64,000 bases of DNA from GCA-002050365 sp964237235 (GCA_964237235.1 CAXSGY010000007.1:1-64000), one strand, 5' to 3'; positions 43,586 to 50,975 are shown, numbered from the stretch's first letter. Made by a program: numbers and translations. The notes: generated from the letters alone by a model not told the origin.

Positions 43586-43920
43586 GCGAAGCGGCGGCGA
43601 AAATTTACGGCTTGTTCGAGTTGGATTTGGCAGGCACGGTGTTGTATTCGAGAATTGACGCGCGTAATTCGTCAGTCAATTTACCGGCGAATTTGATCGG
43701 GCTTAATTTTTTCGACGAAATCGCGCCGTTCGGCAAAACCGAAGAATTGCGCCGCCGTTTTCGCTATTTCGCCAAGGGGGCTGATTCGGCTGACAAATTT
43801 ACCTTTACCGATTATTCGGGCGAATGTTCTTCGGAAGTAAAGGTGATGCTGACGCAAATCAGCGAGCGCGAATATAACGGCAGCGAAAAATTTATCATCG
43901 TGGATATTAGAAAAATCTAA
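43582..43920 (+). CDS. PYP-like PAS domain protein without chromophore Cys
   Basis: A 112-residue single PAS domain. The segment NLIGLNFFDEIAPFGKTEEL resembles the photoactive-yellow-protein PAS region IGKNFFKDVAPCTDS, but the chromophore-bearing Cys is replaced by Phe 50. The last part, VKVMLTQISEREYNGSEKFI, matches the closing strands of that fold. It therefore probably binds no p-coumaric acid and acts as a protein-interaction or small-molecule PAS module. It overlaps the receiver gene by 4 nt and precedes a Crp-like regulator. Confidence 0.65.
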   Translation: MSEAAAKIYGLFELDLAGTVLYSRIDARNSSVNLPANLIGLNFFDEIAPFGKTEELRRRFRYFAKGADSADKFTFTDYSGECSSEVKVMLTQISEREYNGSEKFIIVDIRKI

Positions 43921-43935
43921 ACGGGCGGAAATTCG

Positions 43936-43959
43936 TTTGACGAAGTTCGATTCGTCAAA
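43936..43959. terminator. Hairpin after the PAS gene
   Basis: TTTGACGAA (43936-43944) pairs with TTCGTCAAA (43951-43959), 6-nt loop, followed by TGAATTTTTAC. A weak terminator or an mRNA-processing hairpin. Confidence 0.5.
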
Positions 43960-44070
43960 TGAATTTTTACATTCGGGCAGGGCGTTGGCGGGTTAATCTT
44001 CGTTTGAATCGCTTTCTTGGTAAAAAAGCGGAGATTAATCTTCCAAACGTCTCAACAAGGGGCAAAAAAA

Positions 44071-44874
44071 ATGTTAGACGGTTACAATGTGGGAAACAGC
44101 CGCGCCGCGACGAGCGCGGTGTTGGATACAAATGTCGGAGCGTATCGGCGCGAAGCGATTTACAGGCAGAAGCCTTTCTCCGGCGAGATTTCCGCTCTCA
44201 AAGCGAGTTTTAGAAACCATCTGCTGAACGCCCTGCCCGACGAGGAATTCGCGCGGCTTTTGCCGTTTCTGCAAACCGTTTCCATTTCCGGCGGCGAAAA
44301 TATCTTTTTTCCCGACGGCGCGAACGAATTCATCTATTTTCCGGAGACCGCCGTCTTTTCGCAGCTGAACGTTCTCGAAGACGGACGGACTATCGAAACG
44401 GCGATGATCGGCAACGAAGGCGTTGCCGGAATTTCCTCGATCTTAAATTTCCAATCACCGGCGCCCTGGACGCAGACTTCAATCGCCGGCAGCGCGCTTC
44501 GCATCAGAACCGAAATTTTCAAACAGGAATTCAGCCGCGGCAGTTTGCTGCAAACGGCGGTTTTCGATTATCTGAATGCGTATATCGCGCAAATTTCGCA
44601 GCGCGTGATATGTTACAGCCATCATCGCATCGAAGAGCGTTTCTCGAACTGGCTTCTGATGCTCGACGACCGCCACGAAAAGGAAAAATTAAGTTTAACG
44701 CACGAGCAGATTTCGTGTTTTCTCGGCGTGCATCGTCCGAGCGTGACCTGCATCGCGCAGGATTTGCGCGACGGCGGAATAATCGGTTACACGCGCGGGC
44801 AGATATTTATTCTCGACCGGCAGAAGCTGAAAAACACGGCTTGCGAATGTTATTCGGCGATTAATCCGGCTTAA
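44071..44874 (+). CDS. Crp/Fnr family transcription regulator
   Basis: A 267-residue protein starting at ATG 44071 after GGGG. The cyclic-nucleotide-binding-like beta barrel (about 50-165) has GGENIFFPDGANEFIYFPE and AMIGNEGVAGISSIL. The C-terminal winged HTH (about 200-255) has HEQISCFLGVHRPSVTCIAQDL. It lacks the Fnr cysteine cluster and the conserved cAMP-phosphate Arg/Ser pair is not evident, so the effector is unknown. It follows the receiver and PAS genes and is followed after 8 nt by a sigma-like gene, suggesting one stress or redox signalling operon. Confidence 0.8.
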   Translation: MLDGYNVGNSRAATSAVLDTNVGAYRREAIYRQKPFSGEISALKASFRNHLLNALPDEEFARLLPFLQTVSISGGENIFFPDGANEFIYFPETAVFSQLNVLEDGRTIETAMIGNEGVAGISSILNFQSPAPWTQTSIAGSALRIRTEIFKQEFSRGSLLQTAVFDYLNAYIAQISQRVICYSHHRIEERFSNWLLMLDDRHEKEKLSLTHEQISCFLGVHRPSVTCIAQDLRDGGIIGYTRGQIFILDRQKLKNTACECYSAINPA

Positions 44875-44882
44875 AATTACTG

Positions 44883-45230
44883 ATGCAATTGTGCAAATTT
44901 ATGAATGCGATTTTGGAAAGGAGTTTGACGGTCAGCCGGGCATTTGAACCGGCAGGTATTTTGAAACGAATCGCGGCGGGCGAAAAATCCGCCGTCGAAG
45001 ATTGCGTTAATCTTTACGGCAACGCGCTTTGGAATTTCGTAAAAAAATCTACGGACACCGCCGCGGATGCCGAGCAAATTATTCTCGACATTTTCAGCGA
45101 TATTTGGAAATATGCCGGAGATTTTGAAACGAGCCATTTTGAAGAAATAAGTTTAATCGCGCTGATCGTCAACCGCCGTCTGGACATCTACCGTGAACAA
45201 ACTTTAATGTGCGATTTGCAAAATCATTAA
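44883..45230 (+). CDS. Sigma-70 region 2-only protein
   Basis: A 115-residue protein that resembles ECF sigma factor region 2: ILKRIAAGEKSAVEDCVNLYGNALWNFV, then DAEQIILDIFSDIWKYAGDF and a helix LIALIVNRRLDIYREQ. Region 4, needed for -35 contact, is absent because the frame ends after region 2. The start is uncertain (44883 or the ATG at 44901). It may be a truncated pseudogene-like sigma factor, or a small sigma-like regulator that works with the preceding Crp-like protein. A strong terminator follows. Confidence 0.6.
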   Translation: MQLCKFMNAILERSLTVSRAFEPAGILKRIAAGEKSAVEDCVNLYGNALWNFVKKSTDTAADAEQIILDIFSDIWKYAGDFETSHFEEISLIALIVNRRLDIYREQTLMCDLQNH

Positions 45231-45269
45231 ACGGCGGCGATTCGATCAAACGGCAAATCTCGAAAATCT

Positions 45270-45317
45270 AAAAAGACGGGCGCGAAGTAACATTGATTAT
45301 TTCGCGCCCGTCTTTTT
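45270..45317. terminator. Bidirectional terminator
   Basis: AAAAAGACGGGCGCGAA (45270-45286) pairs exactly with TTCGCGCCCGTCTTTTT (45301-45317) around a 14-nt loop, with A/T tracts at both ends. It serves the sigma gene and the convergent GlcG-type gene. Confidence 0.9.
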
Positions 45318-45335
45318 CATTTCAGAAAATAATTT

Positions 45336-45785
45336 TTAACCCGCAAAAGCGGCGACGCCGGCTTCGGCGACTTCCTGGTCCTGTTCGACCGTGCCGCCGG
45401 AAACGCCAATCGCGCCGACCACTTTTTCGCCGGATTTTAGCGGAATGCCGCCCGCGAAAATAATTATTTTGCCGTGATTGCTCGCATGAATGCCGAAAAG
45501 CGGCTTGTTCGGCTGCGCCGCTGCGCCGAGGTCTTTGGTCGGCATATCGAACGAGCGCGCCGTGTATGCCTTGCCCTGCGCGATGTCTATGCTGCCGAGC
45601 CACGCGCCCGGCATTCTGGCGAAGGCGAGCAGATTATTTCCTTCGTCAACGAGCGCGATATTCATTTTTACGCCGATATCTTCGGCTTTCTGCCGCGCCG
45701 CCGAAATTATTTGATACGCCGCTTCGAGCGTCAGTTCGCCGCCGCCGGTCGCGGGCGTTTTCTCGTCGTTTCCAAAAAGTGCCAT
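45336..45785 (-). CDS. GlcG/HbpS family heme-binding-type protein
   Basis: A 149-residue protein of the GlcG/HbpS (DUF336) family. Signature sequence: LTLEAAYQIISAARQKAEDIG, NIALVDEGNNLLAFARMPGA, IDIAQGKAYTARSF and the glycine-rich end VVGAIGVSGGTVEQDQEVAEAG. The fold is a Roadblock/profilin-like alpha-beta unit. HbpS-type relatives bind heme or act as accessory redox sensors; here the function is not shown. No signal peptide is seen, so it is cytosolic. It is monocistronic, convergent with the sigma-like gene. Confidence 0.85.
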   Translation of the reverse strand: MALFGNDEKTPATGGGELTLEAAYQIISAARQKAEDIGVKMNIALVDEGNNLLAFARMPGAWLGSIDIAQGKAYTARSFDMPTKDLGAAAQPNKPLFGIHASNHGKIIIFAGGIPLKSGEKVVGAIGVSGGTVEQDQEVAEAGVAAFAG

Positions 45786-46061
45786 AAAAAATTTTTCTCT
45801 CCTGTAAATTTTATCAATTTTCCCGTTTGAAAATGCGCCGCTTCGATTCAGCCGATTTGTCGCCGCGTCTTTTACTAAAAAAAATGATTTCGCTTCTATC
45901 TTAACAAATATGAGATTTTATCGCTTTTAAAAAAGTATGTCCGGCACTCCACTTTGGAAAACGTCTCGTCCATCGCAGCGGACAAATAAAAAAGTATTTG
46001 AAAAACGAGCGGGCGTTCGCTATTATTGGCGTGAAATAAAAATCTTAAAACGCAGACCGAA
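45786..46061. other. Divergent intergenic region
   Basis: About 275 nt between the GlcG-type gene and the ROK gene, which are divergent. Must hold both promoters. TTCTCTCCTG upstream of 45785 gives AGGAG on the minus strand as ribosome site. No clear operator seen. Confidence 0.35.
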
Positions 46062-47315
46062 ATGATAATGAGAATACCGGCAGATTCCGCGACAAATTTG
46101 ACGACGAACCAGACGGAAACGGCGATTCCGGCGAAAACGACCAGAATGCTGCTCAGATTAGTGCGGGCGGCGCAGCCGATTTCGCGCATCGAGCTGGCGC
46201 GCCGCATCGGTATCAACCGCAGCACCGTAACGGATATTTTCAAACCTTTGATTAACGCCGGAGTTTTGCGCGAAGAACCGTTGCCGACCGCATCGGACGT
46301 GAATCGTTTGCAGGGTCGTCCGCCGGTCGGCGTTTCATTCGTCAGCGAACGGGAATTTTTCGTCGGCGTAAATCTCGGCGTAAAACGTTCGCAGGTCGGC
46401 TTGACTACCTTGAGCGGCGAAATGCTCGGCGAAACCGAATTTGAAACTCCGTCTGACCCGGGCGCGGCGTTGCGTCTGATTCAGAAACATATCAACGCGC
46501 TCTGCGCCAAAGTTTCCGACCGCGAGCTGAAAACAATCGGCGTAAGCGTTCCCGGACCGACCGATTCGATGCGCCGCACTCTGCTCTACGCGCCTCATTT
46601 AGGTTGGCGCGATGTCGCCGTCGCCGATTTTTTACAGAAAAAAGCCGATTTCGGACACGTCCCGGTCGTCGTCGAAAACGATGCGACCGCCGCCGCTTTA
46701 TACGAAACGCGGCTGCATCTGAAAAACGCCGATCAGGGTTTAATGAAAAATTTCGTTCTGCTGCGTTCCGGCACGGGCATCGGCATCGGTCTGGTCATCG
46801 AAGGCGAAGTCTATCGCGGCACGGGCATCGGCAAAGGCATCGCGGGCGAGTTCGGACATATGACCATCGTCGCGGGCGGCAAGCCGTGCGTCTGCGGCAA
46901 TCGCGGCTGCTGGGAAAAATACGCTTCCGCCTCGGCGGCTTCATCGCTTTATACGGGCGACCGCGCCAATTTCGGCGGCGCGAATCCGCCGCGCTTTATC
47001 GAAATCGTCGAACGCGCCGAAGCCGGAGAAACCAGAGCGCAGCGCACGCTCGAACGCTTAGGCGAGTACTTAGGCATCGGCATCGGCAATATGATTATGG
47101 GTGTCGGCGTGCCGCGCATAATTTTGAGCGGTCGGCTGGTTTACGCCTGGAAATACATCAAAGAACCGCTGTTCGAAGCGGTCGGCAAAAGTATGGCGGG
47201 CAAATTGGCGGACTGGCGAATCGAATGCGGCGAACCGAAGGGCGCGGCAATCGGCGGCGCGCTTGAAGTCGCCGTCGAAGAATATCTGATGCGCGGCTTG
47301 AACGCTAAAATTTAA
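46062..47315 (+). CDS. ROK family regulator with HTH
   Basis: A 417-residue protein of the ROK (repressor, ORF, kinase) family. The N-terminal MarR-like HTH (about 25-80) has QPISRIELARRIGINRSTVTDIF. The ROK domain (about 105-400) has the ASKHA nucleotide-binding signatures, with VVVENDATAAALYE, GTGIGIGLVIEGEVYRGTG and the zinc motif GHMTIVAGGKPCVCGNRGCWEKY (given in overlapping parts). It is probably a sugar- or aminosugar-responsive repressor of the NagC/XylR kind, with possible retained kinase activity because the catalytic Asp region ENDA is intact. No sugar operon is adjacent. Confidence 0.88.
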   Translation: MIMRIPADSATNLTTNQTETAIPAKTTRMLLRLVRAAQPISRIELARRIGINRSTVTDIFKPLINAGVLREEPLPTASDVNRLQGRPPVGVSFVSEREFFVGVNLGVKRSQVGLTTLSGEMLGETEFETPSDPGAALRLIQKHINALCAKVSDRELKTIGVSVPGPTDSMRRTLLYAPHLGWRDVAVADFLQKKADFGHVPVVVENDATAAALYETRLHLKNADQGLMKNFVLLRSGTGIGIGLVIEGEVYRGTGIGKGIAGEFGHMTIVAGGKPCVCGNRGCWEKYASASAASSLYTGDRANFGGANPPRFIEIVERAEAGETRAQRTLERLGEYLGIGIGNMIMGVGVPRIILSGRLVYAWKYIKEPLFEAVGKSMAGKLADWRIECGEPKGAAIGGALEVAVEEYLMRGLNAKI

Positions 47316-47406
47316 CTTCGGACAGTAATTTTTCAACCGATTCAAAGGCGACATTTAAGCTGCCGGTTGACGCGGGAAAAGAATAGTTTTATTATTTTTA
47401 ATTCGC

Positions 47407-47490
47407 GCCGAAGTGGCGAAATTGGTATACGCACCAGACTCAAAATCTGGCGGGAGCAATCCCATAACGGTTCGACTCCGTTCTTCGGCA
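47407..47490 (+). tRNA. tRNA-Leu (anticodon CAA)
   Basis: An 84-nt tRNA with acceptor stem GCCGAAG (47407-47413) paired to CTTCGGC (47483-47489) and discriminator A. The anticodon arm is CCAGA-CTCAAAA-TCTGG, so the anticodon is CAA. A long variable arm (GGGAGCAATCCC) and TpsiC loop TTCGACT are as expected for a class II leucine tRNA. CCA is not encoded. An integrase gene starts 83 nt downstream, making the tRNA 3' end the likely attachment site. Confidence 0.95.
47471..47490 (+). other. Likely attachment site (attL) in tRNA-Leu
   Basis: The tRNA 3' half is kept intact and the integrase lies immediately downstream reading away from it, the usual layout for elements that integrate into tRNA 3' ends. 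The second copy is expected beyond the right edge and was not seen in this window, so the core is inferred. Confidence 0.45.
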
Positions 47491-47572
47491 TTTTCCCCCT
47501 TTCTTTTCAATAACTTACAGATTTCCTGTTTTTTCGAGGTGATGAAAAAGTTCACCAGACTAGGAGATTTGT

Positions 47573-48415
47573 ATGCAAAAGCTCTACGACCAATTTATTA
47601 AGGAAAAAAGATTTTTGGATAATCTGTCCGAGCGGACGCTGAAATACTACGGTTGGACGTTCAACCGCTGGACTTCCCTTGTCGGCGAAATGCCGAATAA
47701 GCAAAACATCAAGGATTTCGTTATCAAGCTGCAAGAATCGGGCATCACGGTTTACACAGCGAATTCGTACATTCGGGGAATGAACTCGTTTTTTTCGTGG
47801 CTGGCTGAAAATGACCACTGTGAGCCGTTTAGGATTAAAAAGCTAAAAGAACCCGAAAAGATACTAAAACTCTTTACAGAGGCGCATTTGAAGGCTCTCT
47901 TGGGCTTTAAGCCGAAGTCCTACGAGCAAAACCGGCTTTACGGAATGATGTGCTTGGCGATTGATACCGGCTGCCGGATTGATGAAATTCTAAGGCTCAA
48001 ACGGAACGATCTCGATTTCGAGAATCTGCTGGCGACGGTCGTAGGTAAAGGCAACAAGGAACGGGTTATTCCAATCAGCAGCGAAGTAAGAAAAATACTG
48101 TTCAAGTTTCTAAAAATGCACGAATTCGATCTCGTCTTTCCGACGCGCGACGGCAACCGATTGATATACCGCTCGGCGTTGCAGCAATTTACCAATCTCT
48201 GCAACAAATTAAAAATAACCGGCGTTCGCACCTCGTGGCATACGATCCGGCATACATTCGCTTCGGCATATGTGCGGGACGGCGGCAATGTTATTTATCT
48301 GCAAAAAATTCTCGGTCATACCGATCTGACAACAACAAAAATCTACGTCAAACCGCTGCCGTCCGATTTGGGATTAATGCACCGAAAAACGAGTCTTGTT
48401 TCGAGATTGAAGTAA
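47573..48415 (+). CDS. Tyrosine recombinase/integrase of the right element
   Basis: A 280-residue recombinase of the XerC/D-like class. The N-terminal SAM-like core-binding domain spans about 1-95 (SERTLKYYGWTFNRWTSLVG). The catalytic domain carries Arg in AIDTGCRIDEILRL, Lys in VVGKGNKERVIPIS, HxxR in HTIRHTFASA (about 223-226), His in LGHTD (about 249) and nucleophile Tyr in TTKIYVKP (about 258). All key residues are present. ATG follows GGAG. Its 3' end overlaps the convergent HNH gene by 42 nt. It differs from the longer left-hand integrase, so the two elements are unrelated. Confidence 0.92.
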   Translation: MQKLYDQFIKEKRFLDNLSERTLKYYGWTFNRWTSLVGEMPNKQNIKDFVIKLQESGITVYTANSYIRGMNSFFSWLAENDHCEPFRIKKLKEPEKILKLFTEAHLKALLGFKPKSYEQNRLYGMMCLAIDTGCRIDEILRLKRNDLDFENLLATVVGKGNKERVIPISSEVRKILFKFLKMHEFDLVFPTRDGNRLIYRSALQQFTNLCNKLKITGVRTSWHTIRHTFASAYVRDGGNVIYLQKILGHTDLTTTKIYVKPLPSDLGLMHRKTSLVSRLK

Positions 48416-48700
48416 ATTGTAATGATGCCGACACAAGTTATGGGCGTGTGATTTTATTCCGCAAAAGCAAGGGGGCTGCGGCGGTCGCCCCCAATGCTTG
48501 TGCGCCTTGCGGTGCGCCTGAATGTCTTTGACGAGTTCGAGATTTTTCAGCCGGTTATCCGCCCGTTTTCCGTTTCTATGATGAACCTGCTCGCCTTGTC
48601 GAAGCGGTCTGCCGATTAGTCGCTCGATTAAGTAGCGATGCTCGTAAATGTGCCTGCCGTTGTGGTAGATGAGATTGTAGCCGTTTTTAAGGATTGCCAT
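48374..48700 (-). CDS. HNH homing-type endonuclease
   Basis: A 108-residue HNH_3-type nuclease. The core reads RPLRQGEQVHHRNGKRADNRLKNLELV, with HH and N of the beta-beta-alpha-metal fold, and the last His near LVKDIQAHRKAH. Cysteines and histidines in PPCFCGIKSHAHNLCRHH form an additional zinc-binding tail. Such enzymes are phage-borne homing nucleases or packaging-associated nickases. It lies at the integrase end and overlaps the integrase 3' end by 42 nt on the opposite strand. Confidence 0.82.
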   Translation of the reverse strand: MAILKNGYNLIYHNGRHIYEHRYLIERLIGRPLRQGEQVHHRNGKRADNRLKNLELVKDIQAHRKAHKHWGRPPQPPCFCGIKSHAHNLCRHHYNLLQSRNKTRFSVH

Positions 48701-48706
48701 AGTTTT

Positions 48707-49012
48707 TTACAAATTTTCTATATCATCAAGCGAGTAGGCGACGATGGCGATTCCGCCGCGCTTTCTGATTTCTTCAAGATAGGCTTTTTGCAGTTCGGTC
48801 GGCTTGTTCGGCGCGATTTTACATTCGACGGCGATAAACTTTCCGTCTTTCGAGCAGCCGGTAATGTCGGCAGTTCCGGGGCGTGATAATTTGACTGCCC
48901 AGCCTTTGCCTTTGTGGTCGCCGCGAATCATACCGGATTGTGTTCGATCAACTAAATGACCGCGATAATTGAGAAAATCTATGATTTGTCGGACTAATTG
49001 AGTTTCCTTTAT
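48707..49012 (-). CDS. VRR-NUC domain nuclease with apparent ATA start
   Basis: A PD-(D/E)xK-type nuclease of the VRR-NUC family, 101 residues if begun at ATA 49012-49010. The first in-frame ATG (48931) would cut off the first helix. The frame upstream reads KETQLVRQIIDFLNYRGHL, as expected of the family N-terminus, and has no ATG, GTG or TTG. Catalytic residues: Gly-Thr-Ala-Asp (PGTADITG) and ExK in FIAVECKIAP, then Gln in TELQKAYL. The upstream gene ends in TCATAA, where a typical overlap would be TCATGA, so one G-to-A change explains the loss of ATG while keeping a stop. The role is presumably element DNA processing or host attack. Confidence 0.7.
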   Translation of the reverse strand: MKETQLVRQIIDFLNYRGHLVDRTQSGMIRGDHKGKGWAVKLSRPGTADITGCSKDGKFIAVECKIAPNKPTELQKAYLEEIRKRGGIAIVAYSLDDIENL

Positions 49013-49191
49013 GAGCGTTGCTTTAATTGCAATGTTTTACATTCGCAGTTCGGACATCTATGTTCGGTTATAAGAGAATATTTCCAGAAAGCTAGGCTAT
49101 TGTCTAAATCACAATTCATGCAGATTACATTGCACCAATAGACCTCATTTGCAGACTCCTTTGAGATGGTATCGTGAGCGATTAGTTTCAT
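49009..49191 (-). CDS. Small CxxC zinc-ribbon protein
   Basis: A 60-residue protein. Residues 19-45 hold a Cys-containing stretch (WCNVICMNCDLD) and a second pair CPNCECK, spaced like a zinc ribbon. No other motif. It begins in a TAATG overlap with the preceding HNH gene stop and ends overlapping the start of the VRR-NUC gene, so it is in the same operon. Function unknown. Confidence 0.55.
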   Translation of the reverse strand: MKLIAHDTISKESANEVYWCNVICMNCDLDNSLAFWKYSLITEHRCPNCECKTLQLKQRS

Positions 49192-49556
49192 TATCGTGAG
49201 TTAATTATTTGTTGAGAAAAGGCTTTTTCTTTACTGCCGTAATTTGGAGTTTGAGTATGGCAGCTCCGGCAAAGCGTAATGGCATTTTTTATATCAAATC
49301 GTCCTTCGGGAAAACTGGCGAATGAATAAAGATGATGCACTTCGAGATTGTTTTCGGAATGACACCAGATGCACTGAAAGTTATCGCGCTTTAATACTGA
49401 ATTGCGGAATACCCTGTAAAGCGGTGATTCTCTAATCTCCCGACTGCTCGGTTCGTGATCGTCATAAACCGGCTCTCTGTGGCGTGTAAATTGCCAGTAA
49501 GGATAACCGAGTGCTGCGGTGAAGAATGTTGAAAATAATATTGCTTCTATAATCAT
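49191..49556 (-). CDS. Membrane-anchored HNH nuclease
   Basis: A 121-residue protein. The start at 49556 is the first Met before a hydrophobic segment (IIEAILFSTFFTAALGYPYW), which is a membrane anchor or signal. The C-terminal HNH domain (about 55-112) has VLKRDNFQCIWCHSENNLEVHHL and ITLCRSCHTQTPN, with two CxxC zinc pairs and the HH motif. An extra in-frame stretch upstream to 49703 has no ribosome site and overlaps a structured region. A membrane-tethered nuclease is unusual; exclusion of superinfecting DNA is one possible role, inferred only. Confidence 0.7.
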   Translation of the reverse strand: MIIEAILFSTFFTAALGYPYWQFTRHREPVYDDHEPSSREIRESPLYRVFRNSVLKRDNFQCIWCHSENNLEVHHLYSFASFPEGRFDIKNAITLCRSCHTQTPNYGSKEKAFSQQIINSR

Positions 49557-49705
49557 TAATTTAGGTGTGTTAGCGGTAGGGTTTGACCTACAATCAAACG
49601 TTAGCCTCTCTATGCATAGATTGGCGACCATTTCAGGCTTGTACTTCGCCCCGCGATTGATAACTGGTCGAGATTTGCGGCTCACTGTCCGCGACACTAA
49701 CACGC
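49557..49705 (-). other. Structured leader upstream of the membrane HNH gene
   Basis: A 150-nt non-coding stretch closed by TTAGGTGTGTTAG (49561-49573) and CTAACACGCCTAA (49697-49709), which pair at 12 of 13 positions. Inside is a GTAGG/CCTAC hairpin (49576-49591) and a perfect CTATGCATAG palindrome near 49611. On the minus strand it is a 5' leader. Confidence 0.45.
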
Positions 49706-50032
49706 CTAATTTAACGATTCGATTGGATTTTCATTTGCTTCATCAAAGGGATAATTGTCGAGGGAATAGGGGGCTTTGTAGCCGAGGCTTAATTGGTTGA
49801 AGTGAGTTCCGATTTCAAAATAACATTCCTTCTGCGCGTAACAGATTCTAACTTTATGAGTTTTGCACATCACGATATTCTTGAATACCTTTTTGCCGTC
49901 CGCATCGCGTTCGTAATTGCCTTGCTCGTCTTTCTTGGGAACCGGATACCAAACAATCCGGCATCCTTTATCAGGGTGATGAAAGCAGGAAGAATCTAAC
50001 TCGTCTTGGGTTGGCTGGCGTGATGATGACAA
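49706..50032 (-). CDS. Unknown 108-residue element protein
   Basis: The frame begins with TTG at 50032 (no ATG lies near), after a candidate -10 box TATAAT on the minus strand near 50060. Cysteines at CFHHPDKGCR, MCKTHKVRICYAQKECYF suggest metal binding (Cys/His-rich, six Cys). No family is recognised, and no membrane segment is seen. It is likely co-transcribed with the HNH and VRR-NUC genes downstream. Confidence 0.5.
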   Translation of the reverse strand: MSSSRQPTQDELDSSCFHHPDKGCRIVWYPVPKKDEQGNYERDADGKKVFKNIVMCKTHKVRICYAQKECYFEIGTHFNQLSLGYKAPYSLDNYPFDEANENPIESLN

Positions 50033-50090
50033 TTTTGTGATTGGTTACTCTGCCGTAATTATACACCACAAGTTATCCCCTTTTTAATAA

Positions 50091-50255
50091 TCAAACCTCG
50101 TGAATTTCCGGCAGTGTTCTTTCTTCTAATTCTTCTACAAAGAAATTTTTACCGCAGTTGATACACCATACAAAGCCATCGCGTGGGTCGTCTCCGTAGT
50201 CATTCTCGTAAACATCTTCGCCACACGGACATTCAATAACTTTAAGTTTTGGCAT
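50091..50255 (-). CDS. Small zinc-ribbon protein, 54 residues
   Basis: An open frame from ATG 50255 to TGA 50091. Two CxxC pairs, IECPCGED and WCINCGKN, separated by 22 residues of acidic sequence, form a small zinc ribbon; the tail is acidic (FVEELEERTLPEIHEV). It is in the minus-strand early cluster. Function unknown; nucleic-acid or protein adapter role likely for its kind. Confidence 0.55.
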   Translation of the reverse strand: MPKLKVIECPCGEDVYENDYGDDPRDGFVWCINCGKNFFVEELEERTLPEIHEV

Positions 50256-50275
50256 CGCCGTTTTTAATTAATTTT

Positions 50276-50497
50276 TTAATAAAATCCATTCATTTTTGCC
50301 ATCTCACCCATTTGCTTTGCTATTTCTTCTTCGCCACGTTGGATGATAGCAAGTTCATTATCTGACCAAGGTTTGAATCTATGCCGTCCAAATTCTGCAC
50401 ATAGTTCACCCGTTTGAGGGTCAACAGAACCACAAGTCATTTGGTATTTTTTAATTGCGGCTTTATGTTCGCCGCATTTAATACATTCTTCATTCAT
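50276..50497 (-). CDS. Small zinc-binding protein, 73 residues
   Basis: Start at ATG 50497 after GGAAACGGCG. An N-terminal CIKCGEH and a later MTCGSVD/LCAEFGRH give four Cys/His ligands of a zinc ribbon. The C-terminal half is helical (NELAIIQRGEEEIAKQMGEM). It overlaps the end of the small RHH gene by 8 nt, a typical phage gene overlap. Function unknown. Confidence 0.55.
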   Translation of the reverse strand: MNEECIKCGEHKAAIKKYQMTCGSVDPQTGELCAEFGRHRFKPWSDNELAIIQRGEEEIAKQMGEMAKMNGFY

Positions 50498-50627
50498 CGC
50501 CGTTTCCAATTAATGATTTTATAAATTGATTCCACGTCAGTTTCGACTGCGACCGACGTTTTTTTAATTCTTCCCACACCGGATCGTCCATTCTGATATG
50601 CCTTATTTTGTATTCTTTATTTTTCAT
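50490..50627 (-). CDS. Ribbon-helix-helix-like protein, 45 residues
   Basis: Open frame ATG 50627 to TGA 50490. The product, with a basic strand KIRHIRMDDPVW followed by two helices EELKKRRSQSKLTWNQFIKSL, matches the ribbon-helix-helix layout of small DNA-binding repressors and partition proteins. It begins directly after the structured non-coding region. Likely an element regulator. Confidence 0.55.
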   Translation of the reverse strand: MKNKEYKIRHIRMDDPVWEELKKRRSQSKLTWNQFIKSLIGNGDE

Positions 50628-50975
50628 CTGTGGGTACGAATTGTGGACACAATATTTCCCTGGGTCATAACCTGAAGTTTGAATCTTTTCAGAAACAAAC
50701 TATGACCCGCCGCATTGTTAGCTTTCTCTTACGAGAGTAGTAGGTAGTCGGCTCCCCGTTGTAGATTCCACTGGAGTAGGAATACTAGAACTCACTAAAC
50801 ATAAAACCCTGTTCGGAGTAGAAAGTATCGGCTTTCTAAACCCCAAACAGGGATTCATATTCTGTGCCGATACACAGGGATATTAAGTTCTACTGCATCA
50901 TAAAAGGAAATTAAAAACGCCGCAATCGTTTTTGGTGGATAAGTGGGGAAGCCGGTTTATTTAAGCGGAGTAAAA
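50628..50975 (-). ncRNA. Candidate structured RNA, pseudoknot-compatible
   Basis: About 350 nt without a supportable gene but with dense pairing. TAGAACT (50786-50792) pairs with AGTTCTA (50886-50892). CCCTGT (50807-50812) pairs with ACAGGG (50874-50879). TAGAAA/TTTCTA (50819-50824, 50833-50838) close an 8-nt loop that is fully complementary to 50866-50873. Separately GGGTCATA (50662-50669) pairs with TATGACCC (50701-50708) enclosing GTTTG/CAAAC. A TCTC/GAGA hairpin at 50725-50736 has a GTAA (GNRA) loop on the minus strand. It lies in a minus-strand gene series. The family is not known to me. Confidence 0.5.

Noticed and set aside
2346..48415. The two integrases as ends of one element
   Set aside because: They differ in family and in direction, and 44 kb of ordinary chromosomal genes lie between them.
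49557..49703. Upstream extension of the HNH gene to 49703
   Set aside because: It runs through a palindromic region without a ribosome site and has no family match.
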